Positions 1 through 5,250 of a stretch of DNA of 6,515 bases are shown piece after piece. The notes below the pieces were generated by a model that was not told the DNA's origin, did not search any database, and was given only the letters and a program-made list of their open reading frames with translations. This DNA comes from Deltaproteobacteria bacterium. Its GTDB lineage: Bacteria; Myxococcota; Polyangia; Polyangiales; B10-G4. Numbering within the stretch: position 1 is the first letter of the stretch; every line of letters starts with the position of its first letter. Location of the stretch: assembly GCA_019312705.1 (NCBI GenBank), contig JAFDCW010000263.1:1-6515 (forward strand), in the 5' to 3' direction. The translations under genes were made by a program, and so were the position numbers.

Positions 1-1083
1 CCGGTTCGCGACCTCGGGCCGGGTCAGCGCCAGGTCGTCGAGATCGTGCGCGCCCTGGTCGGCGACGCCCGGGTCGTCGTGATGGACGAGCCGACGAGTT
101 CGCTCTCGCACAAGGACGCGGCCCATCTCTTCGACGTCGTCCGGCGCCTGGTGGAGCGTGGCGTCTCGATCATCTACATCAGCCACTTCCTCGAAGAGGT
201 GGAGCGGTTGGCCGACCGCTACACGGTGCTGCGCGATGGCAAGACCGTCGGTACGGGGGAGGTCGTCCCCGGCATCGCGCCGCGCCTGGTGGAGCTGATG
301 GTGGGCCGGCCGGTGACCGAGGTCTTCCCGGTGGTCCCCCGAGAGCGCGGTGACGCGCTGCTCGAGGTCGCCGGACTCTCGGGCCGAGTGCGGCCCTCGC
401 GGGCGAGCTTCACCCTGCATCGGGGCGAAGTCCTCGGCATCGCGGGGTTGGTCGGGGCCGGGCGCACCGAGCTCCTGCGTGCCATCTTCGGCCTCGACCC
501 CATGGCCGACGGCACGGTGACCTTTGCCGGTGCCGTAGATGGCGGCAGGTCGGTGCCTCGCCGCGTCGCCCAAGGGTTCGGCATGCTCTCCGAAGACCGA
601 AAAGAAGAGGGCCTCGCGACGTCGTTGACCATCGCCCAGAACGCCACACTTTCGCGGCTCGGGCCCTTCAGTCGTTTTGGGGTTCTCGACCTCCGAGGCC
701 GGGACCGCCGCGCCGCCGAACTCATCGAGCGCCTCTCCATCCGCTCTGCCGGGCCCCGGCAGACGACCGGCGACCTCAGCGGCGGCAATCAGCAAAAGGT
801 CGCGTTTGCGCGGCTCTTGCACCAGGACGCCGACGTCCTCCTCCTCGACGAACCGACCCGGGGCGTCGACGTCGGCTCGAAGGTCGAGATGTACCGCCTC
901 ATCGGCGAGCTCGCGGCGAGCGGCAAGGCGGTGCTCTTCGTGAGCAGCTACATCCCCGAACTGCTCGGCGTCTGTGACCGCATCGCGGTGATGCACCGCG
1001 GGGTGCTCTCATCGCCCCGGCCCGCGAAACATTGGGACGAAACGAGCCTGCTCGACGAGGCAACACGAGGTGCGACCCCATGA
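1..1083 (+). CDS. Sugar ABC transporter ATP-binding protein, RbsA/MglA class (5'-truncated by window)
   Basis: This is the cytoplasmic ATPase that drives import of a monosaccharide or similar small solute in a CUT2-type ABC importer. The frame is open from base 1, and the first visible residues are already the signature of the first nucleotide-binding domain (LGPGQ, residues 5-9 of the visible part). The true start therefore lies outside the window, and the GTG at 46 is internal. Domain 1 continues with Walker B (VVVMDEP, 25-31) and its H-loop histidine (about 62). Domain 2 has a degenerate Walker A, GLVGAGRT (149-156), with Arg replacing the usual Lys, then LSGGNQQK (259-266), Walker B LLLDEPTRG (about 280-288) and an SSY in place of the H-loop histidine. 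Degenerate second sites are normal for this family. About 360 residues of an expected 500 or so are visible. The stop overlaps the permease start by ATGA, implying translational coupling. Substrate cannot be told from sequence. Confidence 0.95.
   Translation, partial: PVRDLGPGQRQVVEIVRALVGDARVVVMDEPTSSLSHKDAAHLFDVVRRLVERGVSIIYISHFLEEVERLADRYTVLRDGKTVGTGEVVPGIAPRLVELMVGRPVTEVFPVVPRERGDALLEVAGLSGRVRPSRASFTLHRGEVLGIAGLVGAGRTELLRAIFGLDPMADGTVTFAGAVDGGRSVPRRVAQGFGMLSEDRKEEGLATSLTIAQNATLSRLGPFSRFGVLDLRGRDRRAAELIERLSIRSAGPRQTTGDLSGGNQQKVAFARLLHQDADVLLLDEPTRGVDVGSKVEMYRLIGELAASGKAVLFVSSYIPELLGVCDRIAVMHRGVLSSPRPAKHWDETSLLDEATRGATP
1067..1072 (+). promoter_or_regulatory. Ribosome binding site deciding the permease start
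   Basis: GAGGTG lies 7 bases before the ATG at 1080, inside the last codons of the ATPase gene. It supports that ATG over an in-frame non-ATG start at 1032, which would add 16 unrelated residues and overlap the ATPase by 52 bases. Confidence 0.65.
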
Positions 1084-2048
1084 GTGAACTCGCGAAACGC
1101 CTCGATCTCAATCGGGCCATGTCGGTCCTCGGTCCGTTTATCGGGCTCATCCTGGTGATGGGGCTCTTTGCGGTCCTCGCTCCGGACCGCTTCGTCTCGG
1201 CCTACAACCTCAAGACCATCGTCACCCAGACGGTCATCGTCGCCCTCGGGGCCATCGGCATGACCTGGGTCATCATCGGCGGCGGGATCGACCTCTCGGT
1301 CGGCTCGGTCATCGCGCTCTCGTCGGTGGCCGCAGCCCTCTTCGTCCGAGATGGCCATTCGCCGGCGATTGCCATCGTGGTCGGGGTGGCCGTCGGTGCA
1401 GCGGTTGGGGCCCTCAACGGTGCGCTCATCACCGGTCTTCGGGTCGTGCCATTCATCGTCACCCTCGGCACGATGCTGATGGCCCGGGGCGTCGCCAAGT
1501 GGCTTGGCGACGAGCAGAAGGTCGACGTGCCCGAGACCTGGCTCGACACCGTGATGAGCAAGAACCCGGACCCCTCGTGGCTCGTGCTCTCTCCCGGGGT
1601 GTGGACGACCCTCATCCTCGCGGTGGTCATGGCCTTCGCGCTGCGGCGGACGGTCATCGGCACCCACACCATCGCCGTGGGCTCGAACGAGGACACCGCG
1701 CGGCTCTGCGGGGTTCGGGTCTCCCGGGTGAAGATCATCCTCTACGGCATCGCCGGCTCCTTCGCGGGCCTCGCCGGGGTCATGCAGCTCGGCCGGTTGA
1801 CCGTCGGGGACCCGACGACGGCCATCGGCCTCGAGCTCGACATCATCGCCGCCGTAGTCATCGGCGGCGGCAGCTTGTCCGGGGGCCGGGGCAGCATCCT
1901 GGGCTCGATGATCGGCGCCTTCTTGATGGCCGTGCTCGCCAACGGCTGCACGCTCACCGGCGTGCCGAACTACGTCAGGGAGATCCTAACCGGCGCCATC
2001 ATCATCGCCGCCGTCGCCGTCGATGGACTGCGGCAGCGCCCGAAATGA
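1080..2048 (+). CDS. Sugar ABC transporter permease, RbsC class
   Basis: This is an inner-membrane permease of the BPD_transp_2/RbsC family, the channel partner of the ATPase encoded just upstream. The product is 322 residues, normal for the family. After a short polar N-terminus it is a succession of hydrophobic helices, starting at about residues 16-34. Family motifs are clear: GGGIDLSVGS (67-76), PFIVTLGT (124-131), the cytoplasmic coupling loop GSNEDTARLCGV (201-212) and GGGSLSGGRGS (262-272). It overlaps the ATPase stop by ATGA, so the two are one operon. The periplasmic binding protein completing the importer would be encoded upstream or elsewhere. The specific sugar (ribose, xylose, galactose, inositol or other) cannot be assigned, because specificity rests mostly with the missing binding protein. 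Confidence 0.95.
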   Translation: MSELAKRLDLNRAMSVLGPFIGLILVMGLFAVLAPDRFVSAYNLKTIVTQTVIVALGAIGMTWVIIGGGIDLSVGSVIALSSVAAALFVRDGHSPAIAIVVGVAVGAAVGALNGALITGLRVVPFIVTLGTMLMARGVAKWLGDEQKVDVPETWLDTVMSKNPDPSWLVLSPGVWTTLILAVVMAFALRRTVIGTHTIAVGSNEDTARLCGVRVSRVKIILYGIAGSFAGLAGVMQLGRLTVGDPTTAIGLELDIIAAVVIGGGSLSGGRGSILGSMIGAFLMAVLANGCTLTGVPNYVREILTGAIIIAAVAVDGLRQRPK

Positions 2049-2119
2049 CCGCGATGCACGAGCTAAGGCAGCTCATAGAGAGCGTTCGAACGCTCGTCGG
2101 CGCGAGCTCCAAGCCGTAG
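2045..2119 (+). CDS. Possible 24-residue small ORF coupled to the permease
   Basis: An ATG at 2045 overlaps the permease TGA by ATGA, the same arrangement that joins the ATPase and permease. It opens 24 codons (begins MTAMHELRQLIES, ends SSKP) before TAG. The peptide is mildly amphipathic with no recognisable domain. The only support is the overlap geometry; there is no homology I can name and codon statistics on 24 codons mean little. It may be a chance ORF, a coupled leader-like peptide, or a worn-down remnant of a longer gene. Confidence 0.2.
   Translation: MTAMHELRQLIESVRTLVGASSKP
2080..2095. repeat. Perfect 16-bp palindrome GAGCGTTCGAACGCTC
   Basis: GAGCGTTC is followed directly by its reverse complement GAACGCTC, 32 bases after the permease stop. 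As DNA it could be an operator for a dimeric regulator; as RNA it could fold into a 6-bp stem with a TCGA loop. No T-run follows on either strand, so it is not a canonical intrinsic terminator, though it may stabilise the 3' end of the transporter mRNA. Confidence 0.5.
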
Positions 2120-2218
2120 GCGGAGATCGGACCCAGCCTGCGAAATGGCGCAACCGCGCGGCGCTGCGTCCCGAGGTCCCATGACGACCGCGCGCAGTAT
2201 CGACCCTGACCAGAGCTA
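2120..2218. other. Convergent intergenic spacer between transporter operon and SDR gene
   Basis: No convincing gene, promoter or T-tracted terminator was found here. It holds an 8-bp palindrome CCGCGCGG (2154-2161) and a widely spaced inverted pair GGACC (2129-2133) / GGTCC (2175-2179) enclosing smaller complementary arms, so a branched RNA structure at the two converging 3' ends is possible but not compelling. Confidence 0.4.
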
Positions 2219-3013
2219 CTACTTGACGGGCCGAAACATAGTGGCGGTGATGGCGTTCACGAGCCATCGGGGAAACAAGGACTGGCCGTAGATCAGCGCC
2301 TTGTTGAGCAGACCCGGCACGACCACTGGACGGTTCTTCTGCATGCCCCGAATGCCGATCTGGGCGACCCGCTCAGGGGTCATCCAGGCGAAGCTCGGCG
2401 CTTCGCGGTGCTTGGTCTGGGCCACCTGGGCAAACTCCGAGTAGGTGGCGCCGGGGCACAGGCAGCTCACGTTGATGCCATGCTGTTTCACCTCGTGCCT
2501 CAGCCCCTCGGAGAAGCTCAGCACAAACGCCTTGCTGGCTGCGTAGACCGTCATCGTCGCGACTGCCTGGAAGCTCGCAACAGAAGCGACGTTCAAGATC
2601 TCGCCGCGCTTTCTTTCGATCATCCCAGGCAAGAGCTCTCGGGTCAGGGCGACCAGAGCGCTGCAGTTGACCTGAATCATCTTCTCCCACTCGGCAGCAG
2701 AGAGCTCCTGCAGATAGAACTGGCGGCCAAAGCCGGCGTTGTTGACCAGACAATCGATGTTCAGCCCCTGGTCGCGCAAGCGGGTCGCGAGCGATTGAAT
2801 CGCTTCGGGTGACGAAAGATCCGTCTGCATGACGTGAACCGTAGCCTCGGAGCTGCTCTCGATCCGCTCTTTGAGCTCCTGGAGCCTATCGGCACGACGC
2901 GCAACGATGCACAGGTCATAGCCCTGCGCGGCAAGCTGCCTCGCGAACTCGACACCAATTCCACTGGAAGCACCTGTGACGAGAGCTGTTTTGCGTTCCA
3001 TGATCGCCTTCAT
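2219..3013 (-). CDS. Classical SDR-family NAD(P)-dependent oxidoreductase
   Basis: This is a cytosolic short-chain dehydrogenase/reductase of 264 residues, the usual length for classical SDRs. The Rossmann nucleotide-binding motif TGASSGIG is at 13-20, NNAG at 91-94, and the catalytic tetrad reads Asn116, Ser144, Tyr157, Lys161 (YAASK). Arginines after the second strand (ARRADR, 38-43) suggest NADP(H) over NAD(H); that is inference from the family pattern. The body resembles the broad DltE/YqjQ-like group (COG0300), whose substrates are mostly unknown, so no reaction is assigned. Two starts are possible: ATG at 3013 (GAAG 5 bases upstream) and ATG at 3001, which drops MKAI and has AAGG 5 bases upstream. 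The gene stands alone, convergent with the ABC operon and divergent from the lipoprotein gene. GC is about 60 percent on lines I counted, lower than the neighbours. Confidence 0.93.
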   Translation of the reverse strand: MKAIMERKTALVTGASSGIGVEFARQLAAQGYDLCIVARRADRLQELKERIESSSEATVHVMQTDLSSPEAIQSLATRLRDQGLNIDCLVNNAGFGRQFYLQELSAAEWEKMIQVNCSALVALTRELLPGMIERKRGEILNVASVASFQAVATMTVYAASKAFVLSFSEGLRHEVKQHGINVSCLCPGATYSEFAQVAQTKHREAPSFAWMTPERVAQIGIRGMQKNRPVVVPGLLNKALIYGQSLFPRWLVNAITATMFRPVK

Positions 3014-3033
3014 CGTAGCTTCAGCGGCACACT

Positions 3034-3051
3034 GCCGGTCTTCTGTCCGGC
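3034..3051. repeat. Hairpin in the presumed SDR leader
   Basis: GCCGG (3034-3038) and CCGGC (3047-3051) form a perfect 5-bp stem around 8 bases, 20 bases ahead of the SDR start on the minus strand. A loose minus-strand -10 candidate, TACACT (complement of 3054-3059), lies just upstream with no convincing -35. The hairpin could affect translation or be an operator; evidence is structural only. Confidence 0.25.
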
Positions 3052-3113
3052 GGAGTGTACAGGGCTTCCGTCACTGGACCGAGCGGGCGCGCAGCGAACG
3101 ACGTTTGCGAGAC

Positions 3114-3139
3114 GTCGAATTGCTTCGACTCGTCGAGTC
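3114..3139. promoter_or_regulatory. Overlapping dyads upstream of the lipoprotein promoter
   Basis: Two inverted repeats lie next to each other: GTCGA-N6-TCGAC around 3114-3129 and GACTC-N3-GAGTC at 3127-3139. They end 7 bases before the putative -35 box of the lipoprotein gene, a position typical of activator sites. Sequence symmetry is the only evidence; the factor is unknown. Confidence 0.3.
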
Positions 3140-3146
3140 CGTCTAT

Positions 3147-3174
3147 TTGCCGAGCGCGACGGTGCATGTATATT
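3147..3174 (+). promoter_or_regulatory. Putative sigma70-like promoter of the lipoprotein gene
   Basis: TTGCCG (3147-3152, 4 of 6 to consensus) and TATATT (3169-3174, 5 of 6) are separated by 16 bases in an otherwise GC-rich intergenic region. Initiation near 3181 would give a leader of about 46 bases to the ATG at 3227. This is the best promoter match in the divergent region. Confidence 0.5.
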
Positions 3175-3226
3175 GCGGACGACGGGTGGAACGAGGCGGA
3201 CGCCTCTCATTGGGGTCAGCGCGACA

Positions 3227-3946
3227 ATGAAACACAACCGACACACCAATCTCCAGGCATGTATCGTTGCCCTTGCCCTGTTGGGCGGCATCGCCTGTAC
3301 GGCATCGGGCGAGCCCGTCGTCTCGGGTGAGAAGGGCGAGGTGGATCGCGGCTGCTGCGAGCTGGCGGTCGCGGAGTGCACCTACACAAACCGGGGCTAT
3401 TGCGACGAACTCGCGGATAGGGCGGGGGGCGGGTCCGTGTTCCACGTCGATACCAGCTGCAGCGAGATCGTGTGCGGCGAGAGCTTCATGGAGTCCGACA
3501 GCGACTACGGCTGTTGTGAGCTCGATGGAGCCGCAGCATGCACGTCTGCCCCCAGGGGCTACTGCAGGACACTGGCGGATAGGGCGGGGAGCGGATTTCA
3601 GCTCCACGTCGATACCGCCTGTAGCGCGGTTGCTGCGTGCGACGTGGCCGACCCCGACGCCGACTACGGTTGTTGTCAGTTGGTCGATGTGGGTGAGTGC
3701 ACGAGTGCGACCAGAGGCTATTGCAGCACGCTGGCCGATAGGGCGGGGAGCGCGTTCGAGCTCCACGTGGACACCGCCTGCTCGGAAATAGCGGCCTGCT
3801 CCCTCTCGGCGCCCGAGCCCCTGTGCAACGATTCCTGCGAGTACTCGGGGGACGACGATTGCGACGACGGCGGCTCCGGCAGTGACTACGACTTGTGCGA
3901 GCTCGGAACGGACTGCGAAGACTGCGGCACGCGCAACCCTAGCTGA
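3227..3946 (+). CDS. Predicted cysteine-rich repeat lipoprotein, unknown function
   Basis: The product is a 239-residue protein, probably exported and lipid-anchored. The N-terminus is basic (MKHNRH) followed by a hydrophobic stretch and GGIAC, where Cys24 would be the lipidated residue. Gly at position -3 makes the lipobox imperfect, so simple secretion is the alternative. From Cys43 come three 53-residue repeats (starting 43, 96, 149), each with six cysteines in the pattern CC-x6/7-C-x7-C-x18-C-x4/5-C and sharing RGYC, LADRAG and HVDT. A tail from Cys200 is acidic and cysteine-rich (CNDSC, CDDGG, GTDC-x2-DCG), a module I associate with myxobacterial surface proteins. Paired cysteines suggest disulfides outside the cytoplasm, and the acidic tail could bind metal; both are inference. 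I do not recognise the repeat family. Start chosen because the signal peptide begins exactly at this ATG; the frame is open further upstream. Ribosome site is weak (GGGG at 3212). Confidence 0.82.
   Translation: MKHNRHTNLQACIVALALLGGIACTASGEPVVSGEKGEVDRGCCELAVAECTYTNRGYCDELADRAGGGSVFHVDTSCSEIVCGESFMESDSDYGCCELDGAAACTSAPRGYCRTLADRAGSGFQLHVDTACSAVAACDVADPDADYGCCQLVDVGECTSATRGYCSTLADRAGSAFELHVDTACSEIAACSLSAPEPLCNDSCEYSGDDDCDDGGSGSDYDLCELGTDCEDCGTRNPS
3353..3511 (+). repeat. Lipoprotein repeat unit 1 (53 codons)
   Basis: First copy, from CCEL to the glycine before the next CC. It is the most divergent copy: one residue shorter between the second and third cysteines and GGGS after RA, with compensating extra residues near the end. 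It shares the 12-base string GATAGGGCGGGG (3416-3427) with both other copies. Confidence 0.85.
3512..3670 (+). repeat. Lipoprotein repeat unit 2 (53 codons)
   Basis: Second copy, CCEL to DADYG. It carries GATAGGGCGGGG at 3578-3589, including an AGG arginine codon that is uncommon in this GC-rich DNA and is kept in all three copies, consistent with duplication of one ancestral unit. Protein identity to unit 3 is high in the RGYC-x-TLADRAG and LHVDTACS segments. Confidence 0.85.
3671..3823 (+). repeat. Lipoprotein repeat unit 3
   Basis: Third copy, starting CCQL, exactly 159 bases after the second. GATAGGGCGGGG recurs at 3737-3748. It runs straight into the C-terminal tail that begins at the cysteine codon at 3824, so the last two residues of a full unit are absent or replaced. 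Confidence 0.85.
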
Positions 3947-4070
3947 AGCCACCCCAGCCGCCGCCGCGTCACGGTCACGCTCTATATGGTACCCCGACGG
4001 CGCCGAGTGGCGCCTGCGGGTTGAGCTCGGCCTGGCTGAGGGCGTCGTCGTGGCGGATTGACCGGCGGAT
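3947..4070. other. Convergent intergenic spacer, lipoprotein versus RES toxin
   Basis: No gene with a start codon fits here. The perfect dyad GGCGCC-GAGT-GGCGCC (3999-4014) could act as a shared hairpin at both 3' ends but lacks a T-run. An 8-base direct repeat GGCGGATT occurs at 4052-4059 and 4064-4071, the second reaching the toxin stop codon. One plus-strand frame (3987-4061, WYPDG... to a TGA) reads like a protein C-terminus but has no start. Confidence 0.4.
3999..4014. terminator. Candidate bidirectional hairpin GGCGCC-GAGT-GGCGCC
   Basis: A six-bp all-GC stem with a four-base loop stands 53 bases after the lipoprotein stop and 57 bases after the RES toxin stop (minus strand), where a shared terminator would be expected. 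There is no T-tract on either side, so termination is a guess from position and symmetry. Confidence 0.3.
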
Positions 4071-4763
4071 TCAGACAGCCGGCGCGGGCAATACGCCATC
4101 GACCTCGAAGAGCTCACGGCCAAAGGTGAGGACCTCGAGGCGGAAGAAGTCCTTCCGCCGCATCTCCACGCCCGCGCGGGTGGCGAAGGCGTGCCAGGTT
4201 TCCATGCCGTGGGGGCGGCTGCGACCGAAGGCGCCCGGAGCCAACACGCCGGCGTTGCGATCCGCCGCTGGATCCCGCGCGGATCGATAGATGAAGGCCT
4301 CGACGCCCTCTTCTCGCATGCGGCTGCCCAGCTCTTGGGTGAAGCGGTAGTCGGTCCGTGACTCGAGGGGCCGTCGCCAATGTCGAAAGGCGTCAGCGCC
4401 GAGGTCGACGCCGCGCTGGGTTCGGACCCGGGACCGAAAGAGTGTGAGGTCCACCTCCAGGGGCTCGAGGGATGCCGCGGTGCCGTCCAGGAAGAGCAAT
4501 CGGTAGTAGGCCACCTCGGCGAGGCACGTGGCGGGACTCAGAGAGCCGTAGAAGATGCCGCGTTCGTGGCGTCGGCCGAAGCGCGACCCGTGGCGTAGGG
4601 GCCGATAGCGAAAGGGAGTGAAGAGCAGGTAGTGCAGGCGCGCGGACTCGGGAGGCGGCGGCGGCTTGTGGGCGTCGAGCAACTCTTCGAGGACCCTTTG
4701 GGCCGCGTCCGAGGTCACCAACTTGCGCATCGCTACCAAGTGCTGCGCTTCCACGGCGCGCAC
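4071..4763 (-). CDS. RES-domain toxin of a type II toxin-antitoxin pair
   Basis: RES toxins of the MbcT/ParT class act in the cytoplasm on NAD+ (degradation) or by ADP-ribosylating host enzymes, and are held inactive by a Xre/MbcA/ParS partner. From the GTG at 4763 the product is 230 residues. The RES core is clear: RFG with the conserved Arg61 (GSRFG), IFYGS with Tyr72, LAEVAYYR with Glu83, and YRSARD with Ser161, followed by DRNAG. The N-terminal segment (VEAQH, later KPPPPPE, HYLLFTPFRY) matches my recollection of a longer RES subfamily. Start is uncertain: GTG 4763 is preferred because the family begins just before VEAQH; ATG at 4730 would cut into this segment; the frame is open to 4949 and a CTG at 4838-4836 overlaps the antitoxin TGA. 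No start has a good ribosome site. It lies 71 bases after the antitoxin gene and is presumably co-transcribed. Confidence 0.88.
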   Translation of the reverse strand: MRAVEAQHLVAMRKLVTSDAAQRVLEELLDAHKPPPPPESARLHYLLFTPFRYRPLRHGSRFGRRHERGIFYGSLSPATCLAEVAYYRLLFLDGTAASLEPLEVDLTLFRSRVRTQRGVDLGADAFRHWRRPLESRTDYRFTQELGSRMREEGVEAFIYRSARDPAADRNAGVLAPGAFGRSRPHGMETWHAFATRAGVEMRRKDFFRLEVLTFGRELFEVDGVLPAPAV

Positions 4764-4834
4764 CGCGAGCGCCGCGAGCGGACCGAGCTCACGGCGGACC
4801 CGCTTGAAGGCCCCGGCGACGGAAGGCGCGGGGC

Positions 4835-5212
4835 TCAGTGCGTGCCTCGCATCGCGTCGAGGTAATGCACCACCGAGACTAGGCCCTCGGCGCGCTGGCA
4901 GAGCTCCGCGGGTACGCCGCCGAGGTGGTGGTTGTCGGCGCGCAGCCACGCCCGAGCCTTGGGCTCGCTGCCGCCCACCAAGGCGTCGAGGCTGCGAAAG
5001 GCGCGCAGAAAGAGCGCCCCCAACTCCGTCTCTTTGGCCTCGAGGTTCAGCGTGCGACTGCGCCCCAGGCGGGACACCGAGGCCTCGCTCACTCCCAGTA
5101 CCCGGCTCAGCTCGCGCTTCTTCAGGCCCAGCAAATCACTCGCGCGGAGGAGCGCCTCGGTGAGCACCTCCGCGGGGTCGGGGGAGGCAGGTTCGAGCTG
5201 CGGCGCTTTCAC
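4835..5212 (-). CDS. Xre/MbcA/ParS-type antitoxin
   Basis: This is the cognate antitoxin and probable autorepressor for the downstream RES toxin. With the GTG start at 5212 it has 125 residues, typical for the family. A helix-turn-helix-like region spans about 20-54 (DLLGLKKRELSRVLGVSEASVSRL is split across it), and the C-terminal toxin-binding domain (Xre/MbcA/ParS, formerly DUF2384) covers about 60-125, with the marker AWLRADNHHLGG (88-99) and a final helix ending HYLDAMRGTH. In the family the C-terminus plugs the toxin's NAD site. The frame is open up to 5341, but those extra 43 codons are Arg/Gly-rich, cross the putative promoter and GC-rich spacer, and do not resemble the family, so I reject them. 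An ATG at 5217 is out of frame and closes after two codons. Confidence 0.88.
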   Translation of the reverse strand: MKAPQLEPASPDPAEVLTEALLRASDLLGLKKRELSRVLGVSEASVSRLGRSRTLNLEAKETELGALFLRAFRSLDALVGGSEPKARAWLRADNHHLGGVPAELCQRAEGLVSVVHYLDAMRGTH

Positions 5213-5224
5213 TGCATATGAAAG
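5206..5224. promoter_or_regulatory. Dyad CTTTCA-N7-TGAAAG over the antitoxin start and -10 box
   Basis: Perfect 6-7-6 inverted repeat whose left arm contains most of the GTG start codon and whose right arm overlaps the -10 hexamer. Such placement is what an autorepressing Xre antitoxin would use to block transcription. Binding is inferred, not seen. Confidence 0.45.
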
Positions 5225-5250
5225 ATACTGCGGATTTGTTGCATCTGCAA
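5222..5250 (-). promoter_or_regulatory. Putative antitoxin-toxin operon promoter, nearly leaderless
   Basis: On the minus strand TTGCAG (5250-5245) and TATCTT (5227-5222) are separated by exactly 17 bases in a local AT-rich patch. Nine bases separate TATCTT from the GTG at 5212, so transcription would start at or within a few bases of the start codon. The -35 hexamer is only 3 of 6 to consensus, the -10 is 4 of 6. Confidence 0.45.
5239..5250. promoter_or_regulatory. Dyad TTGCA-TC-TGCAA covering the -35 box
   Basis: Perfect 5-2-5 inverted repeat; its right half contains the minus-strand -35 hexamer of the antitoxin promoter. Its core differs from the dyad at 5206-5224, though TGCAT occurs in the spacer of that one too. 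Confidence 0.4.

Noticed and set aside
948..1738. Long minus-strand open frames opposite the permease
   Set aside because: They are antisense to a gene with unmistakable RbsC motifs, and the His/Asp/Arg- or Thr/Ser-rich translation is typical of shadow frames in GC-rich DNA.
1499..2044. Plus-strand frame upstream of the 24-codon ORF
   Set aside because: It lies wholly inside the permease gene in another frame with Arg/His-rich shadow composition; only the part after the ATG at 2045 is considered.
2834..3226. N-terminal extension of the lipoprotein frame into the SDR region
   Set aside because: It is antisense to the SDR start and crosses the promoter region, and a signal-peptide-like sequence begins precisely at the ATG at 3227.
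3353..3823. CRISPR-like array
   Set aside because: The periodic 159-base repeat is protein-coding, with in-frame conserved cysteines and no short identical repeats with unique spacers.
3143..4123. 326-codon minus-strand open frame opposite the lipoprotein gene
   Set aside because: Its apparent repeats simply mirror the lipoprotein repeats on the other strand, it has no recognisable domain, and it runs into the RES toxin gene.
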